Shown here: in pieces, positions 24,126 to 32,150 of the stretch
Position numbering within the stretch: position 1 is the first letter of the stretch
How the letters are laid out: every line of letters begins with the position of its first letter
DNA from: Candidatus Poseidonia sp.
Lineage (GTDB): Archaea > Thermoplasmatota > Poseidoniia > Poseidoniales > Poseidoniaceae
Length of the DNA stretch: 35,817 bases
NCBI GenBank assembly: GCA_030827365.1
Contig: JAUREO010000015.1
Location: forward strand, 1-35,817
Direction of reading: 5' to 3'
The notes under the pieces: generated by a model
What the model saw: only the letters and a program-made list of their open reading frames with translations
Databases searched by the model: none
What the model was told of the DNA's origin: nothing
Made by a program: the position numbers and the translations under genes

Positions 24126-26363
24126 TTAGCCCGTAGTGTTTGTATCTCGAAAGGAACTTCGAATCCGAACAGCTACCCCTTTTGTGAACATCCCAAACTC
24201 CTCGGTTGAACATTGAGAAATGCCGTGACCAACCAAACGACCTTCGGTTGAGGTGACGAGAACTTTGTCACCAGGGGTGATCCACGGGTCTGCTGAAACG
24301 ACAAAACCATGGAATACATTCCGACCTTTTTCAACAAAAGGAAGAGCATCATCAACAATGACGACCCTTGGCAAACCCATTTCAATTCCTGTGAAGGGTT
24401 CTGCGAGAGAAAATCCAACCGGTAGCGGATTTTGCTTTAACTCGTCAATGGCAAGAGCTCCTTCATCAGTGAGTGAAAGGCCTCCATCCTGCAAACGTGT
24501 GCTAAGAATGTGTTTTCCGTGTTGATTGATGACATTCTTCATTCTCCCTTGTCGATTACAAATAAAGGAACAATCGGCCAAAAGTTTCTTTGCGTGAATT
24601 CGATTGAAATTGAGTTCATAGAGCACCTTATCCTCTATTTGCCTTCGATAAATTTCATCAGAAACTTTCCCTTCTGTTCGTTGATACTCTTCAACTTGAA
24701 TGACATAACCTGCTTTTTCAAATGTTTTTGTGGCTTGGAAACAGGACGACACATCGTGGGGGTTGAGGTAGATGATTTCGGGAGTTGAAAACGATAACCT
24801 CGAAAGTTCCCTACGAATGTAGGCTTCATCTGGTGGATTGGAAACCATCCATTTTGGACCATCGATATGTGCAAACGGATGTACATCTTCAAAACCGTAA
24901 GGAACAAGTCCTAACGGAGTCAAAATGCAAAGTTCACTGGACTGAGTATCAGCAATTGCTGAGGCAAATGCACGGAGTGATTCTCTGTACAACCCTCCAA
25001 CACCGTGAAACACAACTACGCGATGTTGCAAATTCGTTCTTGGTGACCACCTAGCGTGCAATCTTCTTCGGGCTTTGAGTAGATAAGGTCGAGTAAATGT
25101 ATCAAGACCTCCCCAAAGCACACCTCCTGTTTTCATCGAATCTTGTCGCAAGACGATGTTATCCCATGCATCTTCCCACAATCCTGCATCCTTGGAAAAT
25201 TGACCAGCTTGTTCATCGGTTCGAACCATTTGAATGATGTTGGTTGGCAAGTTCAAAATTGGATTGCTGGTCAACCAAAGAAACGCATCTCGTAAAGCTG
25301 GATGTTCATGGCTACGACGTTCGGCGAGTTCCCAAATCGTTCCATCATGGACGGCTTGTTTGCATCGAGAGAGTTCTTGGAGTGTAATTTCAAGATTGTA
25401 TCGTGCTAAACACTTCGTACGTTCCCCTTCCTCCATTGCCCGAACTTGTTCAGGGGTTTTATCATGCACTTCTAAGGTAAGGATTGGCCAATGGACTATC
25501 TTATCGATTTTTTCTGTACCCCAAGGCGTTAGAATTCGCCCGTCTCGAGCAAATAGGGCGTAAGCAGCTGAATCAAACAAATCTGCACCTAACGCAATGA
25601 GCATTGGAAACAACATGGGGTGACCACATCCAAACATGTGAATTGGTCGGTTTTTTGGCAGGTGAGGTATTGTTGCAAGCATGATTTGAACAAGTTGCTT
25701 GTAATTTTGTTGTTCCATGATGGGCACGATACCTCCAAGTGGATGAATGGTGAATGGAAATTTCGCCATCTGCATCGCTGATGAAATTCGCAACTCTCGA
25801 AAAATACCACCTTGAACGGGTCCGTTGAGCATGGTTGAACCAGCAACTTTGATGCTTGCCGCAGAGCGTTCAACTGTGGTATCTATGCACCGCTTTACCT
25901 CCCCTTCCGTCATATCGGGACGTGAAAATTCGTCGAGCATCGTGGCAATATCAACACCGATGTCTCTTTGAAACGCAACAATTTCTTCTGGCCCAACATC
26001 GATATCTCCGTACACATAGGATTGAAACGTTCCAGAATCGGTCATGACGACGCCCGGAAAATCAAGAAGGGCGTGTACGCCATGCTTCAATGCTTGTTCT
26101 TTGAGATGCTCGTGTTTCGAAATCACATAAGAGTTGGTGATGAGGGCTTGAATTCCATATTTATCCCACATCTCCCTTGGCGTTATGGTTTGAATATTCG
26201 GATTGACCACGGGTAGGAGGGCTGGGGTCTCGAGAACACCATGGGCCGTATGTAACAAACCACATCTTGCCCAGCCATCTCGCTGAGTTATCTCGAATTT
26301 ACCTTGGTCCTGTTCTCTGCAAGGCTTGGGGTTAGCACGAGAACCTTGTTTCCAAGCGACCAT
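24126..26363 (-). CDS. tgtA: Archaeosine tRNA-guanine transglycosylase-like protein, zinc site lost
   Basis: A 745-residue protein. Residues about 20-370 are the TGT barrel, which in archaea exchanges guanine-15 of tRNA for preQ0 on the way to archaeosine. Residues about 445-560 resemble DUF5591 (ILTPLGLVPYGFEDVHP), and 590-740 are the C2 and PUA RNA-binding domains (RMKNVINQHG, RVVIVDDALPFVEKGRNVF, TKGVAVRIR). The catalytic aspartates are kept: Asp109 in TDSGTF and Asp264 in DLFDSAAYA. The zinc ligands are not: where ArcTGT has PCSCPVC this chain has PILTLEV (293-299), and the ligand His of LAxHNL is Tyr322. The ArcS motif PCxxKPYSxSxSH is absent. A TATA-like box lies 25 nt upstream of the ATG. 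Confidence 0.88.
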   Translation of the reverse strand: MVAWKQGSRANPKPCREQDQGKFEITQRDGWARCGLLHTAHGVLETPALLPVVNPNIQTITPREMWDKYGIQALITNSYVISKHEHLKEQALKHGVHALLDFPGVVMTDSGTFQSYVYGDIDVGPEEIVAFQRDIGVDIATMLDEFSRPDMTEGEVKRCIDTTVERSAASIKVAGSTMLNGPVQGGIFRELRISSAMQMAKFPFTIHPLGGIVPIMEQQNYKQLVQIMLATIPHLPKNRPIHMFGCGHPMLFPMLIALGADLFDSAAYALFARDGRILTPWGTEKIDKIVHWPILTLEVHDKTPEQVRAMEEGERTKCLARYNLEITLQELSRCKQAVHDGTIWELAERRSHEHPALRDAFLWLTSNPILNLPTNIIQMVRTDEQAGQFSKDAGLWEDAWDNIVLRQDSMKTGGVLWGGLDTFTRPYLLKARRRLHARWSPRTNLQHRVVVFHGVGGLYRESLRAFASAIADTQSSELCILTPLGLVPYGFEDVHPFAHIDGPKWMVSNPPDEAYIRRELSRLSFSTPEIIYLNPHDVSSCFQATKTFEKAGYVIQVEEYQRTEGKVSDEIYRRQIEDKVLYELNFNRIHAKKLLADCSFICNRQGRMKNVINQHGKHILSTRLQDGGLSLTDEGALAIDELKQNPLPVGFSLAEPFTGIEMGLPRVVIVDDALPFVEKGRNVFHGFVVSADPWITPGDKVLVTSTEGRLVGHGISQCSTEEFGMFTKGVAVRIRSSFRDTNTTG

Positions 26364-26383
26364 GAACCACGCCTAACCGATTG

Positions 26384-26393
26384 TTTTATTATT
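26384..26393 (-). promoter_or_regulatory. TATA-like box for the tgtA-like gene
   Basis: AATAATAAAA on the minus strand, centred 25 nt upstream of the ATG at 26363, consistent with a leaderless transcript. Confidence 0.5.
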
Positions 26394-26451
26394 CCTATGG
26401 AACTTTACATTTACGAATAGTACATTAAAACTTTTGACATGTGTCAGATGT

Positions 26452-26457
26452 AAAAAA
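26452..26457 (-). terminator. Poly-T terminator candidate after the NifU-like gene
   Basis: Read on the minus strand, a run of six T directly follows the stop codon of the NifU-like gene. Archaeal RNA polymerase commonly stops at such U-runs without a strong hairpin. A short inverted repeat TGACA-TG-TGTCA (26435-26446) lies just beyond it. Confidence 0.45.
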
Positions 26458-26458
26458 T

Positions 26459-26911
26459 CTATGAAACAAACTCAACATCGCCATGTGTCAAAATAAATTC
26501 TCGTCCAAGCTCATCGAAGGTGTCGAGTAGGGATGATGAAAATCGAATTCGCCAGATTTCAACATCATTTTCGAGGTCCCCTTTGATGCCTTGTAAGGTT
26601 CCAGGAGCAGCCCCGCATGACAAACATGCTCCCGTCAAATCGAGAACAAAATCAAGTCCATCTGATGCTTGTTCAACCAAATCGACATTCACGCCACCGC
26701 CGTGGCCATCAAGTGCTGCCCGCACCGGTCCAAGTCTCGCAAGCAATGCTGGTACGAGATATTCGGTTCCAATGACATCCTGTAACTTTATGTTGCGTAA
26801 TCGTTCTTCTTCTTGCACATCGACAATTTCGTTGATTCGGCGACTCGCTTCTGCTGCCATCTCCTCTTTGGCTTGGGCGGCGTAAAACGCGACCAAGTCG
26901 TCCTCTTCCAT
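26459..26911 (-). CDS. NifU C-terminal-like Fe-S scaffold protein
   Basis: A 150-residue protein. Residues about 1-48 are acidic and helical. Residues about 50-115 match the NifU C-terminal / Nfu domain, including VRAALDGHGGGVNV and LTGACLSCGAAPGTL with the CxxC pair C96/C99 that holds a transient 4Fe-4S cluster in Nfu proteins. A further 30 residues follow. It is divergent from sufC, which supports a role as scaffold or carrier for clusters built by the SUF machinery. Confidence 0.85.
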   Translation of the reverse strand: MEEDDLVAFYAAQAKEEMAAEASRRINEIVDVQEEERLRNIKLQDVIGTEYLVPALLARLGPVRAALDGHGGGVNVDLVEQASDGLDFVLDLTGACLSCGAAPGTLQGIKGDLENDVEIWRIRFSSSLLDTFDELGREFILTHGDVEFVS

Positions 26912-26987
26912 GATGGAGTGGAGATGTTCTTACCTATCAAATCTATGACATCGCCTCAAATTGATTTACTGAACGATACTACAACCC

Positions 26988-26996
26988 TAAATAAAG
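26988..26996 (+). promoter_or_regulatory. TATA-like box for the suf operon
   Basis: TAAATAAAG lies about 26 nt upstream of the sufC start, the archaeal leaderless spacing. It is the only good promoter candidate ahead of the six suf genes; the following gene junctions are only 0-9 nt or overlap. Confidence 0.5.
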
Positions 26997-27017
26997 GAGC
27001 ATCAGCAGGATAGGTTG

Positions 27018-27767
27018 ATGAAGATGGGCGAGGAAGTGCTTCGAATCGAAAACCTTCACGTTTCTGTTGAAGGTGTTGAAATTCTCAAGGGCCTCACTTT
27101 GACCATTCACAAGGGCGAAATTCACGCCATCATGGGTCGCAACGGTGCTGGAAAATCAACGCTTGCAAATGTGATCATGGGTCATCCAGCATACGAGATT
27201 ACGCAAGGCTCCATCCATTACATGTCAAAGCCGCTTGATGAATTGGAAGTATTTGAAAGGGCAAGAGCAGGAATGTTCCTCTCATTTCAATATCCTGCGG
27301 TCATTCCTGGAGTTCAAGTTGGAACATTTCTTAAGAAATCAACGCAAAGTGTCCGCCAAGTCGAACTTTCTGCACGGGATTTTCGTAAAGAACTCAAGGA
27401 TGCTATGGGGATGCTCAACATGGATTCATCATTCCTGAGTCGCTATGTTAACGATGGTTTTTCTGGCGGTGAGAAAAAGCGGTTGGAAATATTACAAATG
27501 CTGCTTTTGCAACCTAAACTTGCCCTGCTCGACGAAACAGACTCCGGCCTTGATATCGATGCGCTCAAGATTGTTGCTCAAGGAATCAATATGGTTGCAC
27601 CTCTAGCGGGTTGCCTCATCATTACCCACTATCAGCGATTGCTTGACCATGTCAAGCCGGATTATGTTCACGCAATGATCGATGGAAGAATCGTGGAGTC
27701 TGGCGGGCCTGAACTTGCAGTAAAACTTGAAGAACAAGGATACGAATGGCTAGAGCAACATCAATGA
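27018..27767 (+). CDS. sufC: SUF Fe-S assembly ATPase SufC
   Basis: ABC-type ATPase that drives the SufBCD scaffold. The 249-residue protein has Walker A GRNGAGKST, signature FSGGEKKR, Walker B LALLDETDSGLDID and the switch His in ITHYQRLLD, all in the SufC-specific wording. The start is ATG 27018 or ATG 27024; an in-frame TTG at 27015 precedes both. It begins the plus-strand operon sufC-B-D-S-E-T. Confidence 0.95.
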   Translation: MKMGEEVLRIENLHVSVEGVEILKGLTLTIHKGEIHAIMGRNGAGKSTLANVIMGHPAYEITQGSIHYMSKPLDELEVFERARAGMFLSFQYPAVIPGVQVGTFLKKSTQSVRQVELSARDFRKELKDAMGMLNMDSSFLSRYVNDGFSGGEKKRLEILQMLLLQPKLALLDETDSGLDIDALKIVAQGINMVAPLAGCLIITHYQRLLDHVKPDYVHAMIDGRIVESGGPELAVKLEEQGYEWLEQHQ

Positions 27768-27776
27768 GGGGATTGG

Positions 27777-29183
27777 ATGAGTGAACAAGCAAGGGATGCA
27801 GTCGGTGATTACCGCTATGGTTTTCATGACCCTGAGCATGCCACCATTCGATTCGATAAAGGACTCAGTGAGCAAGTTGTTCGTGATATTTCAGCCCTCA
27901 AAAACGAACCTGAATGGATGACTGAGGTTCGAGTGAAAGCATACCACCATTTCAATGAGCGACCAATGCCTAAATGGGGCAATTGCTCTGAATTAAACAA
28001 CATCAAATTCGACGATGTCACCTATTTTTTACGTTCAAGTAAACAAACAGAAAAAAATTGGGATGATGTTCCTGAAGATATCAAAAACACGTTCAATCGA
28101 TTGGGCATACCAGAAGCCGAACAGAAGTGGTTGGGTGGCGTTACCGCCCAATATGAATCTGAAGCTGTGTATCATTCCATCCGCGAAGACCTTGAGGCTC
28201 AAGGTGTAATTTTTCTTGACATGGACAGTGGCTTAAAGCAGTACCCTGACATTGTCAAAACATATTTTGGAACCGTCGTTCCATATTCTGATAACAAGTT
28301 TGCCGCCCTCAATACTGCGGTATGGTCAGGGGGTTCATTCATTTACGTTCCAAAAGGAGTACATGTTGAAATGCCTGTTCAAGCCTACTTCAGAATCAAT
28401 GCAAAGAACATGGGTCAATTCGAACGAACCCTTATCATCGCCGATGAAGGAAGTTCAATTCACTATGTCGAAGGCTGCACCGCACCAACCTATTCAACCG
28501 ATTCATTGCACTCAGCGGTCGTCGAACTGATTGCCATGAAAGGTGCAAAAATTCGATACTCAACGGTTCAAAACTGGTCCAGCAATGTTTACAATTTGGT
28601 CACCAAACGTGGTGTCGCCTACGAAAATTCAACAATCGAGTGGGTTGATGGAAATATCGGTTCAAAATTGACCATGAAATATCCTTCTGTGTTGCTTCGA
28701 GGTGAAGGAGCCCATGCTGAAGTGATTTCAGTTGCTTACGCAGGTGAGGGTCAACATCAAGATGCTGGTGCTAAAGTACACCATCTCGCCCCGAATACAA
28801 CTTCGAATATTCTTTCGAAATCAATATCGAAAAACGGTGGGCGCTCTTCATATCGAGGTATGCTCCAAGTGACGCCAAAGGCTTCGGGTTGTCGATCAAA
28901 AATTGTTTGTGATGCTCTTCTCCTCGACGAACATTCACGTTCGGACACCTATCCTACGATGGAAGTTGGAAACTCGACTGCAGATTTAGAACACGAAGCA
29001 AGCGTATCAAAAATTTCAGGAGACCAACTGTTCTATCTGATGAGTCGTGGTTTTTCAGAAAAGGAAGCTATGGGGCTGATCGTTAACGGCTTCTTCGAAC
29101 CTTTTACTCGTGAGTTGCCAATGGAATATGCAGTCGAACTCAACAAATTGCTTGAATTGGAAATGGAGGGTTCAATTGGATGA
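27777..29183 (+). CDS. sufB: SUF Fe-S scaffold protein SufB
   Basis: Scaffold subunit on which the iron-sulfur cluster is built, in complex with SufC and SufD. At 468 residues it has family length. Recognisable SufB segments are the [15 protein letters not shown] region, [36 protein letters not shown] with its conserved Cys, [11 protein letters not shown], and [13 protein letters not shown] near the end. It starts 9 nt after sufC with GAGGGGA as ribosome-binding site and overlaps sufD by ATGA. Confidence 0.95.
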   Translation: MSEQARDAVGDYRYGFHDPEHATIRFDKGLSEQVVRDISALKNEPEWMTEVRVKAYHHFNERPMPKWGNCSELNNIKFDDVTYFLRSSKQTEKNWDDVPEDIKNTFNRLGIPEAEQKWLGGVTAQYESEAVYHSIREDLEAQGVIFLDMDSGLKQYPDIVKTYFGTVVPYSDNKFAALNTAVWSGGSFIYVPKGVHVEMPVQAYFRINAKNMGQFERTLIIADEGSSIHYVEGCTAPTYSTDSLHSAVVELIAMKGAKIRYSTVQNWSSNVYNLVTKRGVAYENSTIEWVDGNIGSKLTMKYPSVLLRGEGAHAEVISVAYAGEGQHQDAGAKVHHLAPNTTSNILSKSISKNGGRSSYRGMLQVTPKASGCRSKIVCDALLLDEHSRSDTYPTMEVGNSTADLEHEASVSKISGDQLFYLMSRGFSEKEAMGLIVNGFFEPFTRELPMEYAVELNKLLELEMEGSIG

Positions 29184-30220
29184 AGTATGCCGATATGGCT
29201 CCCCCTCCAAGGTCAGAACATCTCTGGCGTTACACGCCTTGGCATTGGATGCACCCCTCAGATATTGAAATCATACCTGATGCCTTACCGATTCGGTTTG
29301 AAGCACAAGAACCTGTTGATATGAACACAAATATTTGTGTAGCCTCATCATCCAATGAATATGCACGAGTGTTTCTTCATGAGGTTGCAAAATCCTCCAC
29401 TATTGTTTCATCTTCAAAAGACAATGAACTCATGAATTTGTATGCTGTAGCCTCGGGTCATGTCGCATGCAGCCACCTCCATTTCAACATCAAACATTCC
29501 GTTACCATTCTCCTTCATCTCTCTGGAGAGGCGGACTGGTGTGGACTTCATATCACCTCAAAAATTGCTAAAAACCTCAATGTTTCATTTGCCATTGTGA
29601 ATGAATTATCGAACACAACAACCTATCTTGAATGCCAAGACTGGGATATCGCCCAAGATTCCTCAGTTGAATTTGCTGGTATAACTCTTGGTGGCTTTAG
29701 GACAAAATCCGATATCCGCTCAAATTTGAATGGAAGAGGAGCGAACATGACTCAAGCCATTTCAACCCACGGCATCGGTCAACGACATTCCGACCATCAC
29801 ATCGAAATTCATCACGTCGAGCCACACACAACCTCAAGTTTGTCAGCCCACTCTGCCTGCGATGATGAAAGTCATTTGGTTACTACTGGACTGCTCACGA
29901 TTGCCAGGCATGCAAATCGAAGCGATGCTGGACAAGTTTTCCGAAACCTCCTCCTCTCACCAAAAGCAAGGGCTGAGTCGCTTCCCGAATTGGAGGTGCT
30001 CGCAGATGATGTATCTGCTGCCCATGGTGCAGCAAGTGCGCCAGTTGATGAAAATCAAATGCATTACATGATGTCGAGGGGATTTAGTCCCGCAGAAGCA
30101 TCGTCGCTCATTGTTGAAGGTTTTCTTACAGCAGCATTCGGTGAAATCAAAAACCCGAGCATCATTGATGCAGTTCGAACCCGATTGACCGTTCACCTTG
30201 AGTGCCACATCAAGAGGTGA
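29180..30220 (+). CDS. sufD: SUF Fe-S scaffold partner SufD
   Basis: Partner of SufB in the SufBC2D scaffold, needed for iron entry. The 346-residue protein is shorter than E. coli SufD (about 420), mostly at the N-terminus. The conserved beta-helix core is clear in the second half: [17 protein letters not shown], the [12 protein letters not shown] segment, and [14 protein letters not shown] near the C-terminus. It starts inside the sufB stop (ATGA). Its stop TGA lies within the ribosome-binding site of sufS. Confidence 0.92.
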   Translation: MKYADMAPPPRSEHLWRYTPWHWMHPSDIEIIPDALPIRFEAQEPVDMNTNICVASSSNEYARVFLHEVAKSSTIVSSSKDNELMNLYAVASGHVACSHLHFNIKHSVTILLHLSGEADWCGLHITSKIAKNLNVSFAIVNELSNTTTYLECQDWDIAQDSSVEFAGITLGGFRTKSDIRSNLNGRGANMTQAISTHGIGQRHSDHHIEIHHVEPHTTSSLSAHSACDDESHLVTTGLLTIARHANRSDAGQVFRNLLLSPKARAESLPELEVLADDVSAAHGAASAPVDENQMHYMMSRGFSPAEASSLIVEGFLTAAFGEIKNPSIIDAVRTRLTVHLECHIKR

Positions 30221-30224
30221 GAAG

Positions 30225-31418
30225 TTGAGTATTCGTGAACAATTTCCAATTCTCAAGCGCATGGTCAATGGTTACCCGCTTGTCTATCTCGACAACGCTG
30301 CGACAACCCAAAAACCATCAGTTGTCATTAATGCAATGAATGATTATTACACAACCTCAAATGCAAATGTCCACCGTGCAGTTCATACCCTTGCCGGCGA
30401 GGCAACCGACGGTTACGAAGGATGCCGAACTGCTCTCAAAAAAAGATTCAACGCGGAGTTTGCGATTCTCACAAGTGGAACAACAGAGGCAATCAATCTC
30501 GTAGCACATGGTTGGGGAAGAGCCAATCTAAAGCAAGGTGACGTGATTGTTCTTACCGAAATGGAACACCACTCTGACATCGTACCTTGGCAAATGCTTG
30601 CCCAAGAACGCGGTGTTGAATTGAGATATGTCCCCGTTACTCAACAATTTACACTGGATATGGAGGCTTTTACTTATGCACTTGAAGGGGCAAAACTTGC
30701 TTGTGTCGTTCATACTTCGAATGTTTTGGGTGTTCGTAATCCACTTGAAGACATCATTGCACTGTGCTCCGAGAAAGGCGTGAGAATCCTTATTGATGCT
30801 GCTCAAGGTGTGCCACATACACATCTCGATTTTGCGAATTTCGGAGCAGATTTTGTTGCTTTTTCAGCCCATAAGATGTGTGGACCCACTGGCATCGGAG
30901 CCCTATTGGTTCAACCTTCAGCATTTGAAGAAATGGAACCGTTCATGGGAGGAGGCGATATGATTGAGAACGTGTCAATTTCCGGCTCGACATTTCAATC
31001 GGATGAGCACAAATTTGAAGCGGGCACGCCAAGAATTGCCGAAGCGATTGGCTGGAAAGCAGCATTGGACTGGTTGGGTTCAATTGATATTGATTCAGAA
31101 CACGAGCGACTGCTAGGCATAGCACGATATGTTGCGGATGAACTGAGATCGATGGGCATGGATGTGTACGGACGCCATGAGCACCAAGACTCAGCAGTGG
31201 TCTCATTCACACATCCAACCATCAACAGTGAAGACATTGCACACTTACTCGACGCAAGAGGATTTGCAGTTCGGACCGGCCATCATTGTGCTCAACCTTT
31301 GTTGCAACGACTCGGCCTACTCGGAACTGTTCGGGCATCATTTTATGTGTACAACACCATGGACGAGGCAGAACGATTTATCGCTGAAATGAACGAGATT
31401 GTGGAGAAATTCGCATGA
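30225..31418 (+). CDS. sufS: Cysteine desulfurase SufS (class II)
   Basis: PLP enzyme that removes sulfur from cysteine and hands it to SufE. The 397-residue protein has YLDNAATTQKP at the N-terminus, HRAVHTL, TSGTTEAIN, the PLP-binding Lys in FSAHKMCGPTG, and the active Cys at about residue 355 in RTGHHCAQPL, the SufS/CsdB form. The start is a TTG at 30225 preceded by GAGGTGA, which contains the sufD stop; a further TTG at 30198 lies inside sufD and is less likely. It overlaps sufE by ATGA. Confidence 0.95.
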   Translation: MSIREQFPILKRMVNGYPLVYLDNAATTQKPSVVINAMNDYYTTSNANVHRAVHTLAGEATDGYEGCRTALKKRFNAEFAILTSGTTEAINLVAHGWGRANLKQGDVIVLTEMEHHSDIVPWQMLAQERGVELRYVPVTQQFTLDMEAFTYALEGAKLACVVHTSNVLGVRNPLEDIIALCSEKGVRILIDAAQGVPHTHLDFANFGADFVAFSAHKMCGPTGIGALLVQPSAFEEMEPFMGGGDMIENVSISGSTFQSDEHKFEAGTPRIAEAIGWKAALDWLGSIDIDSEHERLLGIARYVADELRSMGMDVYGRHEHQDSAVVSFTHPTINSEDIAHLLDARGFAVRTGHHCAQPLLQRLGLLGTVRASFYVYNTMDEAERFIAEMNEIVEKFA

Positions 31419-31828
31419 CATATCCTCAACAATTGTTGGAACTGATCGAGGAATTCAAAGAACTTGGAGACAAGCGAGAGCGTATTGAATACTTATTTGA
31501 ATTCGCAACCGAAGTCAACGAATTACCAAGGAACGAGTGGACCGATGAGACACGAGTTCGTGGTTGTCAATCCGAAGCACATATTCGAGTGGCTATACAT
31601 GACAACGCCGTGCATTTTGAGAGTGCCGCAGATGCACAACTTGTACAAGGTTTGATGGGAATCCTCACCATTGCCATCGAAGGACAACCAACTTCGTTGG
31701 TGCTTGAATTAACACCTGATTTCGCTTCCGAAATGGGCATTCTCACCTCACTCTCTCCAAGTCGTTCAAACGGATTCCGTAATATGTTTGATAAAATACA
31801 GCAAGAAGTACGTAACATCACGGGGTGA
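31415..31828 (+). CDS. sufE: Sulfur-transfer protein SufE
   Basis: Accepts persulfide sulfur from SufS and passes it to SufB. The 137-residue protein is of normal length and has the acceptor Cys51 in RVRGCQSEAH, matching the position of the active Cys in E. coli SufE. It also has the LVQGLMGILT helix typical of the family. A SufS-SufE pair is common in bacteria but is not part of the minimal archaeal SufBC set, so bacterial origin is likely. The stop is part of the GGGGTGA site before the next gene. Confidence 0.93.
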   Translation: MTYPQQLLELIEEFKELGDKRERIEYLFEFATEVNELPRNEWTDETRVRGCQSEAHIRVAIHDNAVHFESAADAQLVQGLMGILTIAIEGQPTSLVLELTPDFASEMGILTSLSPSRSNGFRNMFDKIQQEVRNITG

Positions 31829-31832
31829 AAAA

Positions 31833-32150
31833 GTGAGTACTAAGGAAGATGTTATGGTTCAACTGGATACCGTAGAAGACCCTGAATTGCACCTCTCAAT
31901 TGTTGAACTTGGGCTCGTCTACGATGTTCGTTTTGAGCAAAAAGAAGGAAAAAATCACGCTGAAATCGATATCACACTCACTTCACCTGGTTGCCCTGCT
32001 GCTCCAGAAATTATGGCTGCAGCGCATCGTGCTGCTCTTCAAGCACATGGTGTTGAATCGGTTCACATCAACCTCGTATGGTCACCAAGATGGGACCCTA
32101 AAATCCACGCATCAGAAGACGCAAAAATGGAAATGGGTATTTGGGATTAA
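31833..32150 (+). CDS. sufT: MIP18/DUF59-family Fe-S assembly protein (SufT-like)
   Basis: A 105-residue protein of the MIP18 (DUF59, SufT/PaaD-like) family that helps mature Fe-S proteins. The pattern DTVEDPELHLSIVELGLVYDV is followed by LTSPGCPAAPEI, holding the conserved Cys of the family, and VHINLVWSPRWDP near the end. The start is GTG 31833 with GGGGTGA just upstream; the longer frame opening at 31788 would overlap sufE by 41 bases. It is the last gene of the suf operon and abuts the convergent GIDE-domain gene with no spacer. Confidence 0.88.
   Translation: MSTKEDVMVQLDTVEDPELHLSIVELGLVYDVRFEQKEGKNHAEIDITLTSPGCPAAPEIMAAAHRAALQAHGVESVHINLVWSPRWDPKIHASEDAKMEMGIWD

Noticed and set aside
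26435..26446. Inverted repeat TGACA-TG-TGTCA as an operator for the tgtA-like gene
   Set aside because: It is short, lies over 70 nt upstream of the start and beside the terminator of the NifU-like gene; chance or a terminator element is as likely.
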